Positions 42,790 to 53,190 of a stretch of 64,000 nt of DNA are shown here, in pieces (within the stretch, counting starts at the first letter, position 1; each line of letters opens with the position of its first letter). Source of the stretch: Eurosta solidaginis (taxonomy: Eukaryota > Arthropoda > Insecta > Diptera > Tephritidae). The notes beneath the pieces are model-generated. The model was not told where the DNA came from. It did not search any database and saw nothing but the letters and a program-made list of their open reading frames with translations. The stretch is taken from positions 150,806,941 through 150,870,940 of the forward strand of contig NC_090320.1 in assembly GCF_040869045.1 (NCBI RefSeq), read 5' to 3'. A program made the position numbers and the translations under genes.

Positions 42790-45155
42790 TTTTTCAAGTT
42801 GTATTTTGACTTACCAGCAACAACAGAATCATGTTTAATTGTACGCCGCACAATCATTATAGCATCATGTAACGAAGCTCAGTTTCTTCCAAAAATTGTT
42901 TGGCACTGCCACGTAAAATCAATGTACATGTTCTAGCATTAACGCAAACTTTAAATAATTATAAACTATAAAAATAAAATTAATGTCAAACCTTGGAAAA
43001 TGTTGAAACGTTAAGCACCAACTTTACGTTCTTCAAAGTAATCTTACTTACTTACTTAATTGGCGCTTAACCGTCTAAATGGTTATGGCCGTCCAACAAG
43101 GCGCGCCAGTCGCTCCTTCGCTCCGCCAACCGGCGCCAATTGGTCACACCAAGGGAGTTTAAATCGTTTTCCACCTGGTCCTTCCAACGGAGTGGGGGCC
43201 GCCCTCTACCTCTGCTTCCATAGGCGGGTTCCGATAGAAACACTTTCTTGGCCGGAGCATCATCTTTCATTCGCATAACATGGCCTAGCCAGCGCAGCCG
43301 CTGCGTTTTAATTCGCTGGACTATGTTGATGTCTGCGTATAGCTCGTACAGCTCATCATTAAATCTTCTTCGGTACTCGCCATCGCCAACGCGTAGAGGT
43401 CCATAAATCTTTCGAAGAACTTTTCTCTCGAACACTCCCAAAGCCGCTTCATCTGCTGTTGTCATGGTCCATGCTTCTGCCCCATATAGCAGGACGGGTA
43501 CGATAAGTGACTTGTAGAGTATGATTTTCGTTCGCCGAGAGAGGACTTTACTTTTCAATTGCCTACCTAGTCCAAAGTAGCATTTATTGGCAAGATTGAT
43601 TCTTCGCTGGATTTAAGTGCTGATGTTGTTGCTAATGTTGATGCTGGTTCCCAAATAAACGAAGTCTTTTACTAATTCGAAATTATGGCTGCCAACAGTA
43701 GCGTGGTTGCCAAGGCGCATATGCGCTGACTCTTTGCTCGATGACAGCAGGTACTTCGTTTTGTCCTCATTCACCATCAAACCCATCTTTACCGCTTCTT
43801 TTTCCAGCTTGGAGTAAGCAGAACTAACAGCGCGGGTGTTTAGGCCGATGATATCAATGTCATCAGCATATGCCAGTAATTGCACGCTTTTATAGTATAT
43901 TGTTACAGTGCGGTTAAGTTCTGCAGCTAGTATAACTTTCTCCAGCATCAAATTAAAGAAATCGCACGATAGGGGGTCACCCTGTCTGAAACCTCGTTTA
44001 GTTTCGAACGGCTCGGAGAGGTCCTTCCCAATTCTGACTGAGCTGATGGTGTTGCTCAACGTCATTTTGCACAGCCGTATAAGTTTTGCGGGGAAACCAA
44101 ATTCAGACATAGCGGCATATAGGCAGCTCCTTTTCGTGCTGTCGAAGGCGGCTTTAAAGTCGACAAAGAGGTGATGTGTGTCGATTCTCTTTTCACGGGT
44201 TTTTTCAAAGTAATCACATTGACCGAAAACACTTGAATTAATATCATTAGCTGTAGTCATAACAGCACCACCACAAACTTTCATTGTACGTTTCCAATCT
44301 TCTTCTGGTACATGAACAGCACAGAACATATCACGATCTGCAAAATACTGTGTACCAACATCACCAATTGGTAGTTTAGATAATACAACATTGGCGCCTT
44401 ACTTAGTTAGTTTATTGTACAGAATACGCTATTCAGCATCAAAAATTGTCTGATACTTTTGAACACTATCAACACGTAATTCAGCACTATCACGCTCAGC
44501 CTTGAACTCCAATTCTATATGTAATAATGCTATTTTATATTTTTTGTATGACGTTGGGTCCATCAAAGAAAAGTACAGCGTCCACAACCATTTTAGAAAA
44601 TAAATCTTATTGTTAATTAATAAGTTTGGAGGTCATTGCTGTGGCAGCGCATTTTTCCAATAAAGCACGTTGTTGTTCCTTTGATTGGCGCTTCGACATG
44701 TACAGACATGTAATTTTTGGTCATGCCTAATTGTAATGTATTACATATAGCTTTAATGATGATACGTACATGCACGCCTTCCTCAACAAATGGTTTAACT
44801 TGTTTTAAGATTGCCCTCCCTAAAATACTACTGAAGTGGTGCCATCGCCGACCTGATAAGAGAAAAATTTTTATTCTACACATTCTAATATAACAAAAAA
44901 CTTACCTCAGCATCTTGAGATTTGGCGATGTCGACTAGAGTTTTACGGCTGGATGCATAATATCCAATAGTTTCATAATGGTTGCACCATCATCTTAAAT
45001 TGTGGCCCTACCACTGGAATCAACAATATGCTTGTCCATGCTGTGTGAACCCAATGTAGTGCGTTCAGTGTCCGCAATTGAATGCGAGGCATTGATGTTG
45101 GATATGAGTTGTGGTTTACCTTGAGAGCTATCTGTACCCAAACATTTTTTACACA
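42790..45155 (-). pseudogene. Chaperonin CCT subunit eta (CCT7) pseudogene
   Basis: Minus-strand exons give [45 protein letters not shown] (about 45000-44945), an intron of 53 nt (44853-44905), [69 protein letters not shown] and [25 protein letters not shown] (43044-44203) interrupts GQCDYFEE. Past it come RFNIFQG, TCTLILRGSAKQFLEETE and LHDAIMIVRRTIKHDSVVAG (to about 42815). DGATIMKLL and GDGTTSVV are ATP-site motifs of group II chaperonins. N-terminal and C-terminal ends are missing and there are stops. Confidence 0.85.
43044..44203 (-). mobile_element. LINE-A copy b, inserted in the CCT7 pseudogene
   Basis: A 12-bp target duplication TTCAAAGTAATC lies at 43032-43043 and 44204-44215. On the minus strand the copy begins inside the RT ([20 protein letters not shown]), carries [20 protein letters not shown] and [15 protein letters not shown], and ends RLRWLGHVMRM plus a (TAAG)n tail. 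A stop near 43613 separates two frames (44329-43613 and 43558-43067). Removing it restores the CCT7 reading QCDYFEE. It is close in sequence to the 53-kb copy, so both are probably recent. Confidence 0.88.
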
Positions 45156-46190
45156 AAAACTCATGTACCCAATACAAGTTCAGGACGTTCATATTTATCG
45201 AAATGCTGTCCGGTGTGGCCCAAATGTTGGAAATATTCAGTTGGCACTGTTGAGAAAAAATATGGATCAATGAACACAAGTAAAAGTGAAAGATTTTTTT
45301 TTACCATCTGTTGTTACTTTACACATTAGACATTGGAAACGACGACCACCATCTACAAATTGCATTTTAGCCTTGCAAACGATTACATCTAATTGAATTC
45401 ACCAAAATTTACAATGGGTGGCTCACATTCACCCTCAACCGTGCGTGCCATTGGTGAGATGGTAAGTGTAAAGGACAAAGCTGTTTTTGTTTTAATATCA
45501 ATGTTATTGCCAAACAAAAAATTAATTTCGAATATCAATACCTAACGTCACGTGGCAAGGAGTTACCCTGATCTTGTATCACATATATTTTGTGGTCACC
45601 AATGGTGGCAATAAACCTTGTTGATTAGTAATAAAGGCACCACCAGCGCTGAATCTCAATGATAATGCTTATCGGATTTGAGATCTGATCGGGATCTAAA
45701 CGGCGTTGGGCTTGATCATACTGTTGCGCCTGTTGATATATACCAGTACCAGGTGCAGGTGGTTGCTAAAGAAAATAATACAAAAATAATCATCAGCAAT
45801 ATTTAAAATATATTAGTTGTATTAGCATACATTATAACCAGTACGTGCGGGTATTGGGGGTTGACCCGGCATGGGTGGCTGACTGGGCATTGGCGCCTGT
45901 CCAGGTTGTCTTGGTGGCATCATTTGTCCATGTAACCACCTGGTGCACCTGGTTGTTGTACAGGATAACCTGGCTGTTGAGGTTATGGAGGACAACCAGG
46001 TGGACCAGGTTGTGGTGGATAGCCCGACTGTTTTGGCATTGGCACATAGGTTGTTGCTGCTGCTGTCGTGGAATTGCACAACCCGGTTGCTGTTGTGTTA
46101 TATACCTTGGCATAACTAGATGTGGTGTCATTGCCTCACCTAGTCCAGTAGATGCGGGCGGCATACCTGGAAGACCATCCCAGCAAAAAT
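45156..46190 (-). pseudogene. COPII coat Sec24C/D pseudogene
   Basis: The minus strand starts in a Pro/Gln-rich region (PRQPGQAPMPSQPPMPGQPP, about 45920-45860). An intron follows, ending TTCTTTAG, then QPPAPGTGIYQQAQQYDQAQ, RRLDPDQISNPISII, IVQDQG-like DHKIYVIQDQGNSLPRDVR, MARTVEGECEPPIVNFGEFN and AKMQFVDGGRRFQCLMCKVT (Zn-finger end, about 45315). Then a 58-nt GT-AG intron (45247-45304), [15 protein letters not shown] sequence and PELVLGTYEF near 45170. Sec24 selects ER cargo for COPII vesicles. At about 45155 it passes straight into CCT7 sequence. Stops and phase changes mark it as dead. Confidence 0.75.
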
Positions 46191-46440
46191 CTAGTGACAG
46201 AAAATGGCTTTTCCCATATAGCTACACATCCATTCATTCATTTTTTTGTTTCCACGCACTTATCAAGCTATTAAGATCCTGATTTTACAAGTTTTATTAA
46301 CACTTCTTTGGTATTTCTTGTTCAGTTCTATAAATGCACTTAATTTAATAATTATAATAAATTAGGTCCACGCTTGTCTGCTCAAAATTTACTTCTCAAT
46401 AGCAATGGTGGCTTCGCAGAATTGGTTCTAGATACACACG
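46191..46440. other. Spacer without recognised features
   Basis: AT-rich; nothing recognised. Confidence 0.4.
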
Positions 46441-46692
46441 TTACAGCACCAAATTTAGAGATTGCTTTTGCTGATATTGTTGTGAATTATGTTTCTTTAT
46501 GAAAATTGTAAATAAAAGTAAATATAAAATTATTACAAAACCCAAAAGAATCCAACAAAAGCCTAATTCCCAACGCTCTGTTGCAACACCCTGGGCAAGA
46601 AACCCTAAAGTGGCACAAACTTTCAAAATATTTTGGATGGATGACCTATTTTTACGGGCGCGCAAACTGCCTTCTACTTCTGTTAAGACATA
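46441..46692 (-). other. Unidentified exon-like frame with a membrane segment
   Basis: The minus-strand frame reads YVLTEVEGSLRARKNRSSIQ, then a hydrophobic stretch FCWILLGFVIILYLLLFTIF and a basic tail ending at the TAA at 46441. Upstream a pyrimidine tract and AG, and further up GTAAGT near 46753, look like splice sites. An upstream frame EAIERRKLRDASNLLETSST is protein-like, but the two parts do not join in phase. It may be a decayed tail-anchored protein gene; the family is not recognised. Confidence 0.35.
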
Positions 46693-46899
46693 CTCTGAAA
46701 TGTATTTTTTTATTAAATTTTTTCTTTACTTTTATTATGTCAAATACTTACAGTGTAGAGCTCGTTTCAAGAAGATTTGAAGCATCTCTCAATTTTCTTC
46801 TTTCTATGGCCTCTATGCGAGTTCCGTAAATTTTTTCATTTGAGTTTATACAAAGCAACAGAGGTTGCAGAAAATCTTTTATTATTACAGCTTTTAAAA

Positions 46900-47521
46900 A
46901 CTTTTGCCACTTTTACGTGCAAGACAATTAAATTGTTAGTATTAACGTTTTGTTTTTCTATCTGTTTCGTATAGATTCACAAAAATTTTTAAACAAAACT
47001 CTGCTGTCATTCATTCATAATAGTACATATATCAGGGCGTGTGGAAATCGCAATATGAAAGCTGATTTCATTGTAAAGGTCTACAAGTAGGATATGTAGC
47101 AGCACGCACATACACAGCCAGGTTCACCTGATAAAATGCTGTTTATGTTCGTTTTCCTTGTGGATGCTATTTGGCACTGTTGTAACTCTTAGGCCAAAAA
47201 AAAAAAAGTGTAGTAGCTGCTAACGAAAACCGCATAAAAATTTTACTGTAAAACAACAAAGAAACACAATTATTTACTTTCAAACGAGCACTTAGTTACA
47301 TCTCTCTTTAAAATCCATATGTTTTGGACAATTTTAGTTAAAAAAATTGTGATACTTTATTATGGGGGCGATTGCTAAAACACGACCAAAGCCGTCGGGG
47401 GAGGTACTAGTAGACGCGTTTTTGCCTCGCATCGTATAATTCGAATACTTTTTCGTCTTTGGATTATTGGTACCAGGACAAATCACGTCTTTTCATATCC
47501 CTTTCCATATTTTTGGACGGG
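46900..47521. other. Spacer without recognised features
   Basis: No gene or repeat partner is seen. A poly(A) run lies near 47198. Confidence 0.4.
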
Positions 47522-47531
47522 TTATTGCAGT

Positions 47532-47896
47532 CGGCGGCCACCGTGGTGTGATGGTAGCGTGCTCCGCCTATCACACCGTATGCCCTGGGTTCAACTCCCG
47601 GGCAAAGCAACATCAAAATTTTAGAAATAAGGTTTTTCAATTAGAAGAAAATTTTTCTAAGCGGGGTCGCCCCTCGGCAGTGACTGGCAAGCGCTCCGAG
47701 TGTATTTCTGCCATGAAAAGCTCTCAGTGAAAACTCATCTGCTTGCAGATGCCGTTCGGAGTCGGCATAAAACATGTAGATCCCGTCCGGCCAATTTGTA
47801 GGGAAAATCAAGAGGAGCACGACGCAAATTGGAAGAGAAGCTCGGCCTTAGATCTCTTCGGAGGTTATCGCGCCTTACATTTATTTATTTTTTTAT
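47532..47896 (+). mobile_element. tRNA-derived SINE, copy 2
   Basis: It matches the copy at 13270-13621 along its whole length. The A-box-like TGATGGTAGCGTG is at 47549-47561 and a canonical B box GGTTCAACTCC at 47588-47598. The end is CGCGCCTTACATTTATTTAT, T-rich. The 10-bp target duplication is TTATTGCAGT (47522-47531 and 47897-47906). It is slightly longer than copy 1, which lacks GGCCTTAGA near its 3' part. Confidence 0.87.
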
Positions 47897-47906
47897 TTAT
47901 TGCAGT

Positions 47907-48454
47907 AGACCTCGGTTCCGATCTGTTTTTGGGGAGAACTTTGAAACGGGTAGAAGAACTTAGCAGCCGTGTTTGTATTCTTAATGCTGGAATAACTACG
48001 CGTCCTCAGATACCCCAATTCAAGATTTTTGTATAATTTTCTGTAAGACCCAAAGAGGTGCACTTAGTGCACTGCACTACATTTTCATACTAAATTCGTT
48101 CAAAAAAATTTACTATCACAGCAACCCATATCTGATATTCCGCTCCTTTTCTTGCTTCCCTGCGTCGCTTTCCACGACAGCAACCCCGGTAATTTTGACA
48201 CTTCGTCTAGTTTCAAACGCATGTTCCACGCAGGTTCCACTGGGTTCCACGCTAGTTTGACACTGACGGAAGTGTCAAACTGCAGTGTGTTAGAAAGAGA
48301 AAGGAATTGTTTCCTTCTCATACATATCATACTTGTGACCCTGTACTATGGCTGATTTTCAACGATACTCTAGCACGCGTTTATCGTCTATCGTATGAAA
48401 ATTCATAATAGGCGTGTAAGTGAGGATAAGTGTATTTTACGCGGAAACGTAAAC
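47907..48454. other. Spacer without recognised features
   Basis: A local near-repeat CAGGTTCCACTGGGTTCCAC lies near 48231. No gene is recognised. Confidence 0.4.
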
Positions 48455-48458
48455 GTAT

Positions 48459-48882
48459 TGTGGCGAATGTTGACATCACTAGGCAACAACAAAAACATGA
48501 AGCAAGTCACAGTGGTGTACATGAACAAATAAATTATTATTTATACTCACATAGAAGGCGACGGAGAGATATTTCACGCCAACACATGTAGTCATCAGCC
48601 GAAGTAGTTACACACGCATATGACTATGAGAAACGCATAAACTACAAATATACAAGTATATCGCTGGTAACCAAGCAGATCTTTGGAGAAATATGCTGAC
48701 GAGGGAACAGAGAGTATAAAAGCAGCGACAGCTGAGGAAAGATTAATCAGTTTGATTTAAACACGCTATCAATTTTGAATTATAATTGTACTACTCCTAA
48801 AGTAGTGATTTATTCAACAGATTAGCTATTCAAACGTTAGCAGAAAGTTACAAATAAGCGGAATATCACTAAATTCGTTACA
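48459..48882 (+). repeat. Solo LTR of the SAP-gag gypsy family with TSD GTAT
   Basis: It starts TGTGGCGAATGTTGACATCA and ends AAATTCGTTACA, 424 bp, and is flanked by GTAT on both sides (48455-48458 and 48883-48886). The interior shares GTAGTCATCAGCCGAAGTAG, GCATATGACTATGAGAAACG and GAGTATAAAAGCAGCGACAG with the LTR ending at 9354. The AGTATAAAAGCAG stretch is the likely TATA region. No internal element sequence is attached, as after LTR-LTR recombination. Confidence 0.9.
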
Positions 48883-48886
48883 GTAT

Positions 48887-49690
48887 ATACGTGTAAAAAT
48901 ACCCATAGCTACCCTTCAAAAAACGCGAGTACTCCATAAATAATGTAAGGAATAATCCTTTGGGAGTATAGGAGTATTCAAAAACTAATCTGTATTCATA
49001 CAAAAAATGTGCTCCAATTAACATTGCGATTTCCTAGGAGAGGAGTAAGTGATCCCACTCTCGCTTTGTTTGTGAGTATTCCATAGAGTACATACGTGAG
49101 AGTACTTTCCAAAGTACTTTCACTGTGTTACTCCATATTATCAGTTATTTGTATGCCATTTTTACTTTTGGCAACTCTGTTCGGTCGTCATCGTGTCGTG
49201 GTCACGGTCGTTAAAAAACGAGCAATAATCGGCTGATGGTGGCCCGCAAACGCATTGCAAAGAAGTATTGTTAGAGTACTCCAACATGATGAAAATGGAA
49301 CGCATAAACCAACAATTTTTGCAGGGTATTGTACGATTCCGCTCCTAACGATTCAAAATTTGATGTGACGGGGCTGTTACTCAAAATTCGATATAATACT
49401 GCGGTCGAAATACTCGATGTGAAAAAGTATCAAGTATAAAAAATCGGCATCGAATATCAAAGATAGGGTGAAGTATCGTACTTGTGCCCTTATACTTACG
49501 TTACGTGTATTATAAAATTGCCATAATTTTGCTAATGTTTCGTGCAGCATATTTACCCGTAGCAATCTTAAAAAAGTCCAATATTAGAGCATGGTCAAGG
49601 AACTTAAATATTATGCAAATAGTCCGAAATAGTCACATGTATGAAAATTCTTGTAAATAATGTAATACCTTATGTAACTAATATTTTCTT
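48887..49690. other. Spacer without recognised features
   Basis: AT-rich. Short words such as GAGTACT recur (near 48930, 49075, 49100 and 49280). No gene is recognised until the exon at 49698. Confidence 0.4.
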
Positions 49691-49697
49691 ATTTAGA

Positions 49698-49830
49698 GTA
49701 TCATACAGAACAGTTTATACCAGCTCAAAATTTACTATAGTTGGAGCTGAAATCGTTGGGGCAGCCATGTGGTGGTGGATACTTTGGCATTTATGGCATG
49801 AGCACGAGCATATTACGGTACATATTTTTA
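49698..49830 (+). pseudogene. ND-AGGG (NDUFB2) complex I subunit exon fragment
   Basis: After a splice-acceptor-like TTTCTTATTTAG at 49686-49697, the frame reads SYRTVYTSSKFTIVGAEIVG then AAMWWWILWHLWHEHEHIT. The MWWW..WHLWHE.(D/E)HIT block is the membrane segment of the complex I accessory subunit NDUFB2. The next bases (GTACAT) could be a donor site; the expected GEF..P continuation is absent. The presequence exon and C-terminus are missing. In a working gene this small protein sits in the inner-membrane arm of complex I. Confidence 0.75.
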
Positions 49831-49957
49831 TGTTGTTTTGGCGCGGGCGTAAACATTTACATCACGGATCAACTGCTAAATACACGTTCAAGAAAATAAC
49901 GAAACTTTGAGTTGTTGAAGAGATATTAACGAATATCAGTAAAATGACCCAGGGCTC

Positions 49958-50183
49958 GGTAATAGTCTAGTTCGACTAGTCTGGGTCGACTGCCAATACG
50001 CTACCAAAAATATCGTGGCTACCGCGCTGATAAATTTTTTTTGTGGGTACGAATACAACAACAACCACATGAAAATCGGCAACTTCAACTGCAAATATCT
50101 CCGAACAGAGATAAAATTCTTCTTTCTCCTCTCGATATTTTTGGTATCGTATTAGCAGTCGACCCCTAAACTAGACTATTACC
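49958..50183. mobile_element. Small TIR element, GGTAATAGTC family, copy 1
   Basis: It starts GGTAATAGTCTAGTTCG and ends with the inverted CTAGACTATTACC, with inner inverted parts CGACTGCCAATACGCTACC / GTATCGTATTAGCAGTCG. Flanks CAGGGCTC and CAGGCATC match at 6 of 8 positions, a likely decayed 8-bp target duplication. It is 226 bp and non-coding. Confidence 0.7.
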
Positions 50184-50302
50184 CAGGCATCCTCCAAAGG
50201 AGGTCATCCATATTATTTTTCGTAGACTCCTTTCTGCGTTGGCGGCTTTTGGTGTAACATTACAACACCACATAAAAAATGCCAACTTCAACTGCAAATA
50301 TC

Positions 50303-50820
50303 GGTAATAGTCTAGTTGAGGGGTCGACTGCTAATACGCTACCAGAAATATCGAGAGATGTGTCAAACGACGCGTCTTGACATCAGTATTAATAATCCGA
50401 AGGCGGAAAATAAAAATTTTAACGCGTTCAAAAGATATTAACGAAAAACCGAAAAAGACCCGCGGGTACCTCCGAAACCGGGGGTCGGATCCATAGTATT
50501 TTTGCGCAGAACACCTTTCTGCGTTGGCGGCCTTCGGCCGCGCTTATAAAAAATAACCCTGGGCTACGCCATGCCAAGTCCGGGTGTGTGGTATAACCGT
50601 GGCTACCGCCACGGTGATGCACAATTTTTTTTGGGGGTACAAACACAACAACAACCACATGGAAATCGCCAACTTCAACTGCAAATATCTCCGGATATAG
50701 ATAAAATTTTTCTTTTCCGCCATCGGATTATTGGTCTCGAGATTAATACGCGTCTTTTGACACCTCTCTCGATATTTTTGGTAGCGTATTAGCAGTCGAC
50801 CCCTCAACTAGACTATTACC
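50303..50820. mobile_element. Small TIR element, GGTAATAGTC family, copy 2
   Basis: Both ends are GGTAATAGTCTAGTTGAGGG in inverted orientation, with TIRs extending about 60-75 bp (to the GACGCG words). The flanks are an exact 8-bp duplication CAAATATC (50295-50302 and 50821-50828). The 518-bp element has no transposase. It is inserted in related repeat sequence (the words CAACTTCAACTGCAAATATC occur on both the target and inside the element). An 8-bp duplication fits hAT or P-type transposition. Confidence 0.82.
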
Positions 50821-51019
50821 CAAATATCTCCGAACAGACATAAAATGTTTCGGTAATTCTTTACTTAAGCTCACAAATGCTGAAACTCGTCCAAAATGAT
50901 GGGAATTTCAATTTCCGCTTTCGTATTCGTCAACCAGGGTTCAAAACGCGCCTTTTGACAGCTCCCGATATTTTTGAACGAGTTTTAACAGTTGTGAGCT
51001 AAAGTAAAAAATTGCCATT

Positions 51020-52160
51020 GTTTCTCTCCAGTTTTTTCGCCTCGCGAAGCCTGGTATTATCACCGACTAAATCCTCCGCGACTTTATTTACAACATGGAC
51101 GCCCCAAATGTGGACCATTTTGAACATCCACGTCGATGGCACTACGCTGCCGACTGTCCTACACCCCAAAATCTTGGCTTCGCGAAATCTGGCATTATCA
51201 CAGACTAAATCCTCCGCGACATTATTTACAACATGGACGTCCCAAACGTCGCCCTTTTTGAACATCCATGTGGATGGCACTACGCTGCCGACTGTCTTAC
51301 ACCCCGTAATCTTGGGTGCGAGTTTGATCAGGATCTACGTTTTGGTGAAGATGCAGCCGCAATTGTACCGAAAATCCAGAGCCGTAATAAAATCCTCAAA
51401 TCTCTTGATGGAAGTACTTGAGGGGAAAAGACAAAGAGCTCTCATTACCACTTACAAAGCAATTGACCAGCCGATTGCATGCTACGCGTCCCCTATATGG
51501 TCGCCAAGCCTAAAAACTACTCACTGGAAGAAGCTACAGGCCTGCCAAAATACTGCTCTCAGAACAGCCACGGGCTGTCTTCTTATGTTCCCAGAACACC
51601 ATCTACATAATGAGGCGAGAACACCCCTTATCAGAATACCCAGAAACCTGGGCATCCCAACAGACATCTGATAGATGAGCCAACAAAGCCCAGGGGCTTA
51701 AGGAGTCATCTCCGTAAGCATTATCAGAAAATACGGCACCTGGGGACTCAGCCATATGAAGCAAAAAAACACAAGCAGGTCGTCACTGAACACAAACAGG
51801 CGTCGGACTTTTATGCCAGGAATTGCCCGGTGAATCCAGCACTCAAAGAACAGTACCCAAAACTTGCGGAAGAGGAACACACACTCCCCAGGGAAACGCG
51901 AGTCACTCTAGCTCAACTTCTATCTGGATACTGTAACAGGTTAAACTCTTACCTATCCAGAATTAACCCCGACATACTAAATATAAACCCTACTTGCAAA
52001 TTGTCCCCACATGGCACCAACCACCTCTTTAATTGTGGTATGGTCCCCCCTGTTAAAACAGCAAGTATCCTTGGACTCCCGTTAGAGGATATTGATGACA
52101 ATTTGTGATCGTTCGCACCTATTGGATGGGGCGAAGCACTGCTGCAACAACAACAACCAA
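51020..52160 (+). pseudogene. Jockey-like LINE, C-terminal fragment 2, with internal duplication
   Basis: The frame from 51012 reads SSFFASRSLVLSPTKSSATL and TTWTPQMWTILNIHVDGTTL, and then the same segment again. A 138-bp in-frame tandem duplication covers 51037-51174 and 51175-51312. After a frameshift come FDQDLRFGEDAAAIVPKIQS and ASPIWSPSLKTTHWKKLQAC. The C-terminal part ETRVTLAQLLSGYCNRLNSY and TNHLFNCGM with LGLPLEDIDDNL runs to about 52110, and the 3' UTR (GGATGGGGCGAAGCACTGCT) to 52160. It matches the 41.9-42.7 kb fragment. EN and most of RT are missing. Confidence 0.78.
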
Positions 52161-52439
52161 TGTTTCTTTTCCGCCCTCCGATTATTGATGTAGAGTTCAA
52201 TACGCGTCTTTTGACTCCTCTCTATATTTTTGGACGTGTATTATCGATCAACAACCGCCAAAAAACTGGAGTAAAAGTCTAGAACTGAGATCGACTGGTA
52301 ATACGTGTCCAAGAATATCAGCAGTCCATCCAATTTATATAGCCCCAGAGGGTTAGTGGGCTAAGAACGCGTTTCAAGGCAGCCAGGACGACTCGAGATT
52401 TTTCCCGACCAAGGGCTGTCATTTCAGTGTAACCCCATT
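52161..52439. other. Repeat-like spacer
   Basis: It contains words from the neighbouring TIR elements (TTTTCCGCCCTCCGATTATT, AATACGCGTCTTTTGAC), so it is probably a remnant of the same repeat group. No gene is seen. Confidence 0.45.
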
Positions 52440-52535
52440 TAATTTGTTGCGTCCCACAAATTGTCGTCCTCCCAGCAAATGTTTGCAGGGGGCTGCGTCA
52501 TATTCCTACTCCAGGAAGGTATTGAACAAAATCCG
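52440..52535. repeat. Short segment shared with 19378-19490
   Basis: It has the same order of words (TTTGTTGCGTCCC, CACAAATTGTCGTCCTCCCA, GGAAGGTAT) as at 19378-19490. Function unknown. Confidence 0.55.
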
Positions 52536-52544
52536 GATCCGCGT

Positions 52545-52715
52545 TGGCCTAGAAGGTTTCATGTGGTTATACCAAATCGTTCCCGAATGGTCGGGCTAGT
52601 ACCTTTATGGTGCTTGTTACTGGAACGCAACGGATCTGCATCCGGCAAAGAACCATCAACATAGATAACACTCGGCAAGGCCTTCGGTGATTTTCATTAT
52701 CGCTACAAAAACAAC
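52545..52715 (-). repeat. Dispersed repeat family A, fragment 5
   Basis: Read on the minus strand it contains GTAGCGATAATGAAAATCAC, CTTTGCCGGATGCAGATCCG, TTCCAGTAACAAGCACCATA and CTAGCCCGACCATTCGGG, matching the left half of the 17232-17650 copy. Confidence 0.65.
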
Positions 52716-52836
52716 AACAACACGGTCGCCAACGCAGATAGGTGTCCGGGGTAGCATTTGGTTTTTCGTTAATATCTTTTGAACAAGGTAAAATTTTTAT
52801 TGCCGCCTTCGGATTATTAATACTCAATACGCAAAT

Positions 52837-53190
52837 TTGCAGCTAGCCTGTCATCAGCATGGCTTTAGAAAACTCCATAGCACCACCACCGCGCTGAATG
52901 CCATTAGCACCCAGATAAATTGTGTTTTAAATCAGAAGCCCCACCATAGAACAGTACTCGTAGCGCTAGACCTATCAAAAGCTTTTGATAGGGTCAACCA
53001 TGGCACGTTACTGCAAGACTTGCAAGGGTCTACCCTCCCTCGTGTCTTAAAAGGTGGACCGCAAATTATCTGGGTGGTCGGCAGGCATCGGTGCAATTCA
53101 GAAACGAAATATCAAAGCCAAGAAGAATTAAATAAGGGGTGCCTCAGGGTGGTGTAATATCCCCAGTTTTGTTTAATTTTTACATATTAT
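52837..53190 (+). pseudogene. Jockey-like LINE RT fragment
   Basis: The frame reads CHQHGFRKLHSTTTALNAIS, HHRTVLVALDLSKAFDRVNH (RT motif A with the first catalytic Asp) and ends with GGVISPVLFNFYI in a shifted phase (motif B). The catalytic YADD motif continues 740 bp further on at 53930-54078, so the two were one element before an insertion. Confidence 0.75.

Noticed and set aside
43908..44174. Plus-strand frame of 88 codons, also seen inverted at 39300-39566
   Set aside because: It is the antisense shadow of the LINE-A RT and recurs wherever the LINE does.
45845..46282. Plus-strand frame of 145 codons rich in Trp and Cys
   Set aside because: It is the complement of the Pro/Gln-rich Sec24 region.
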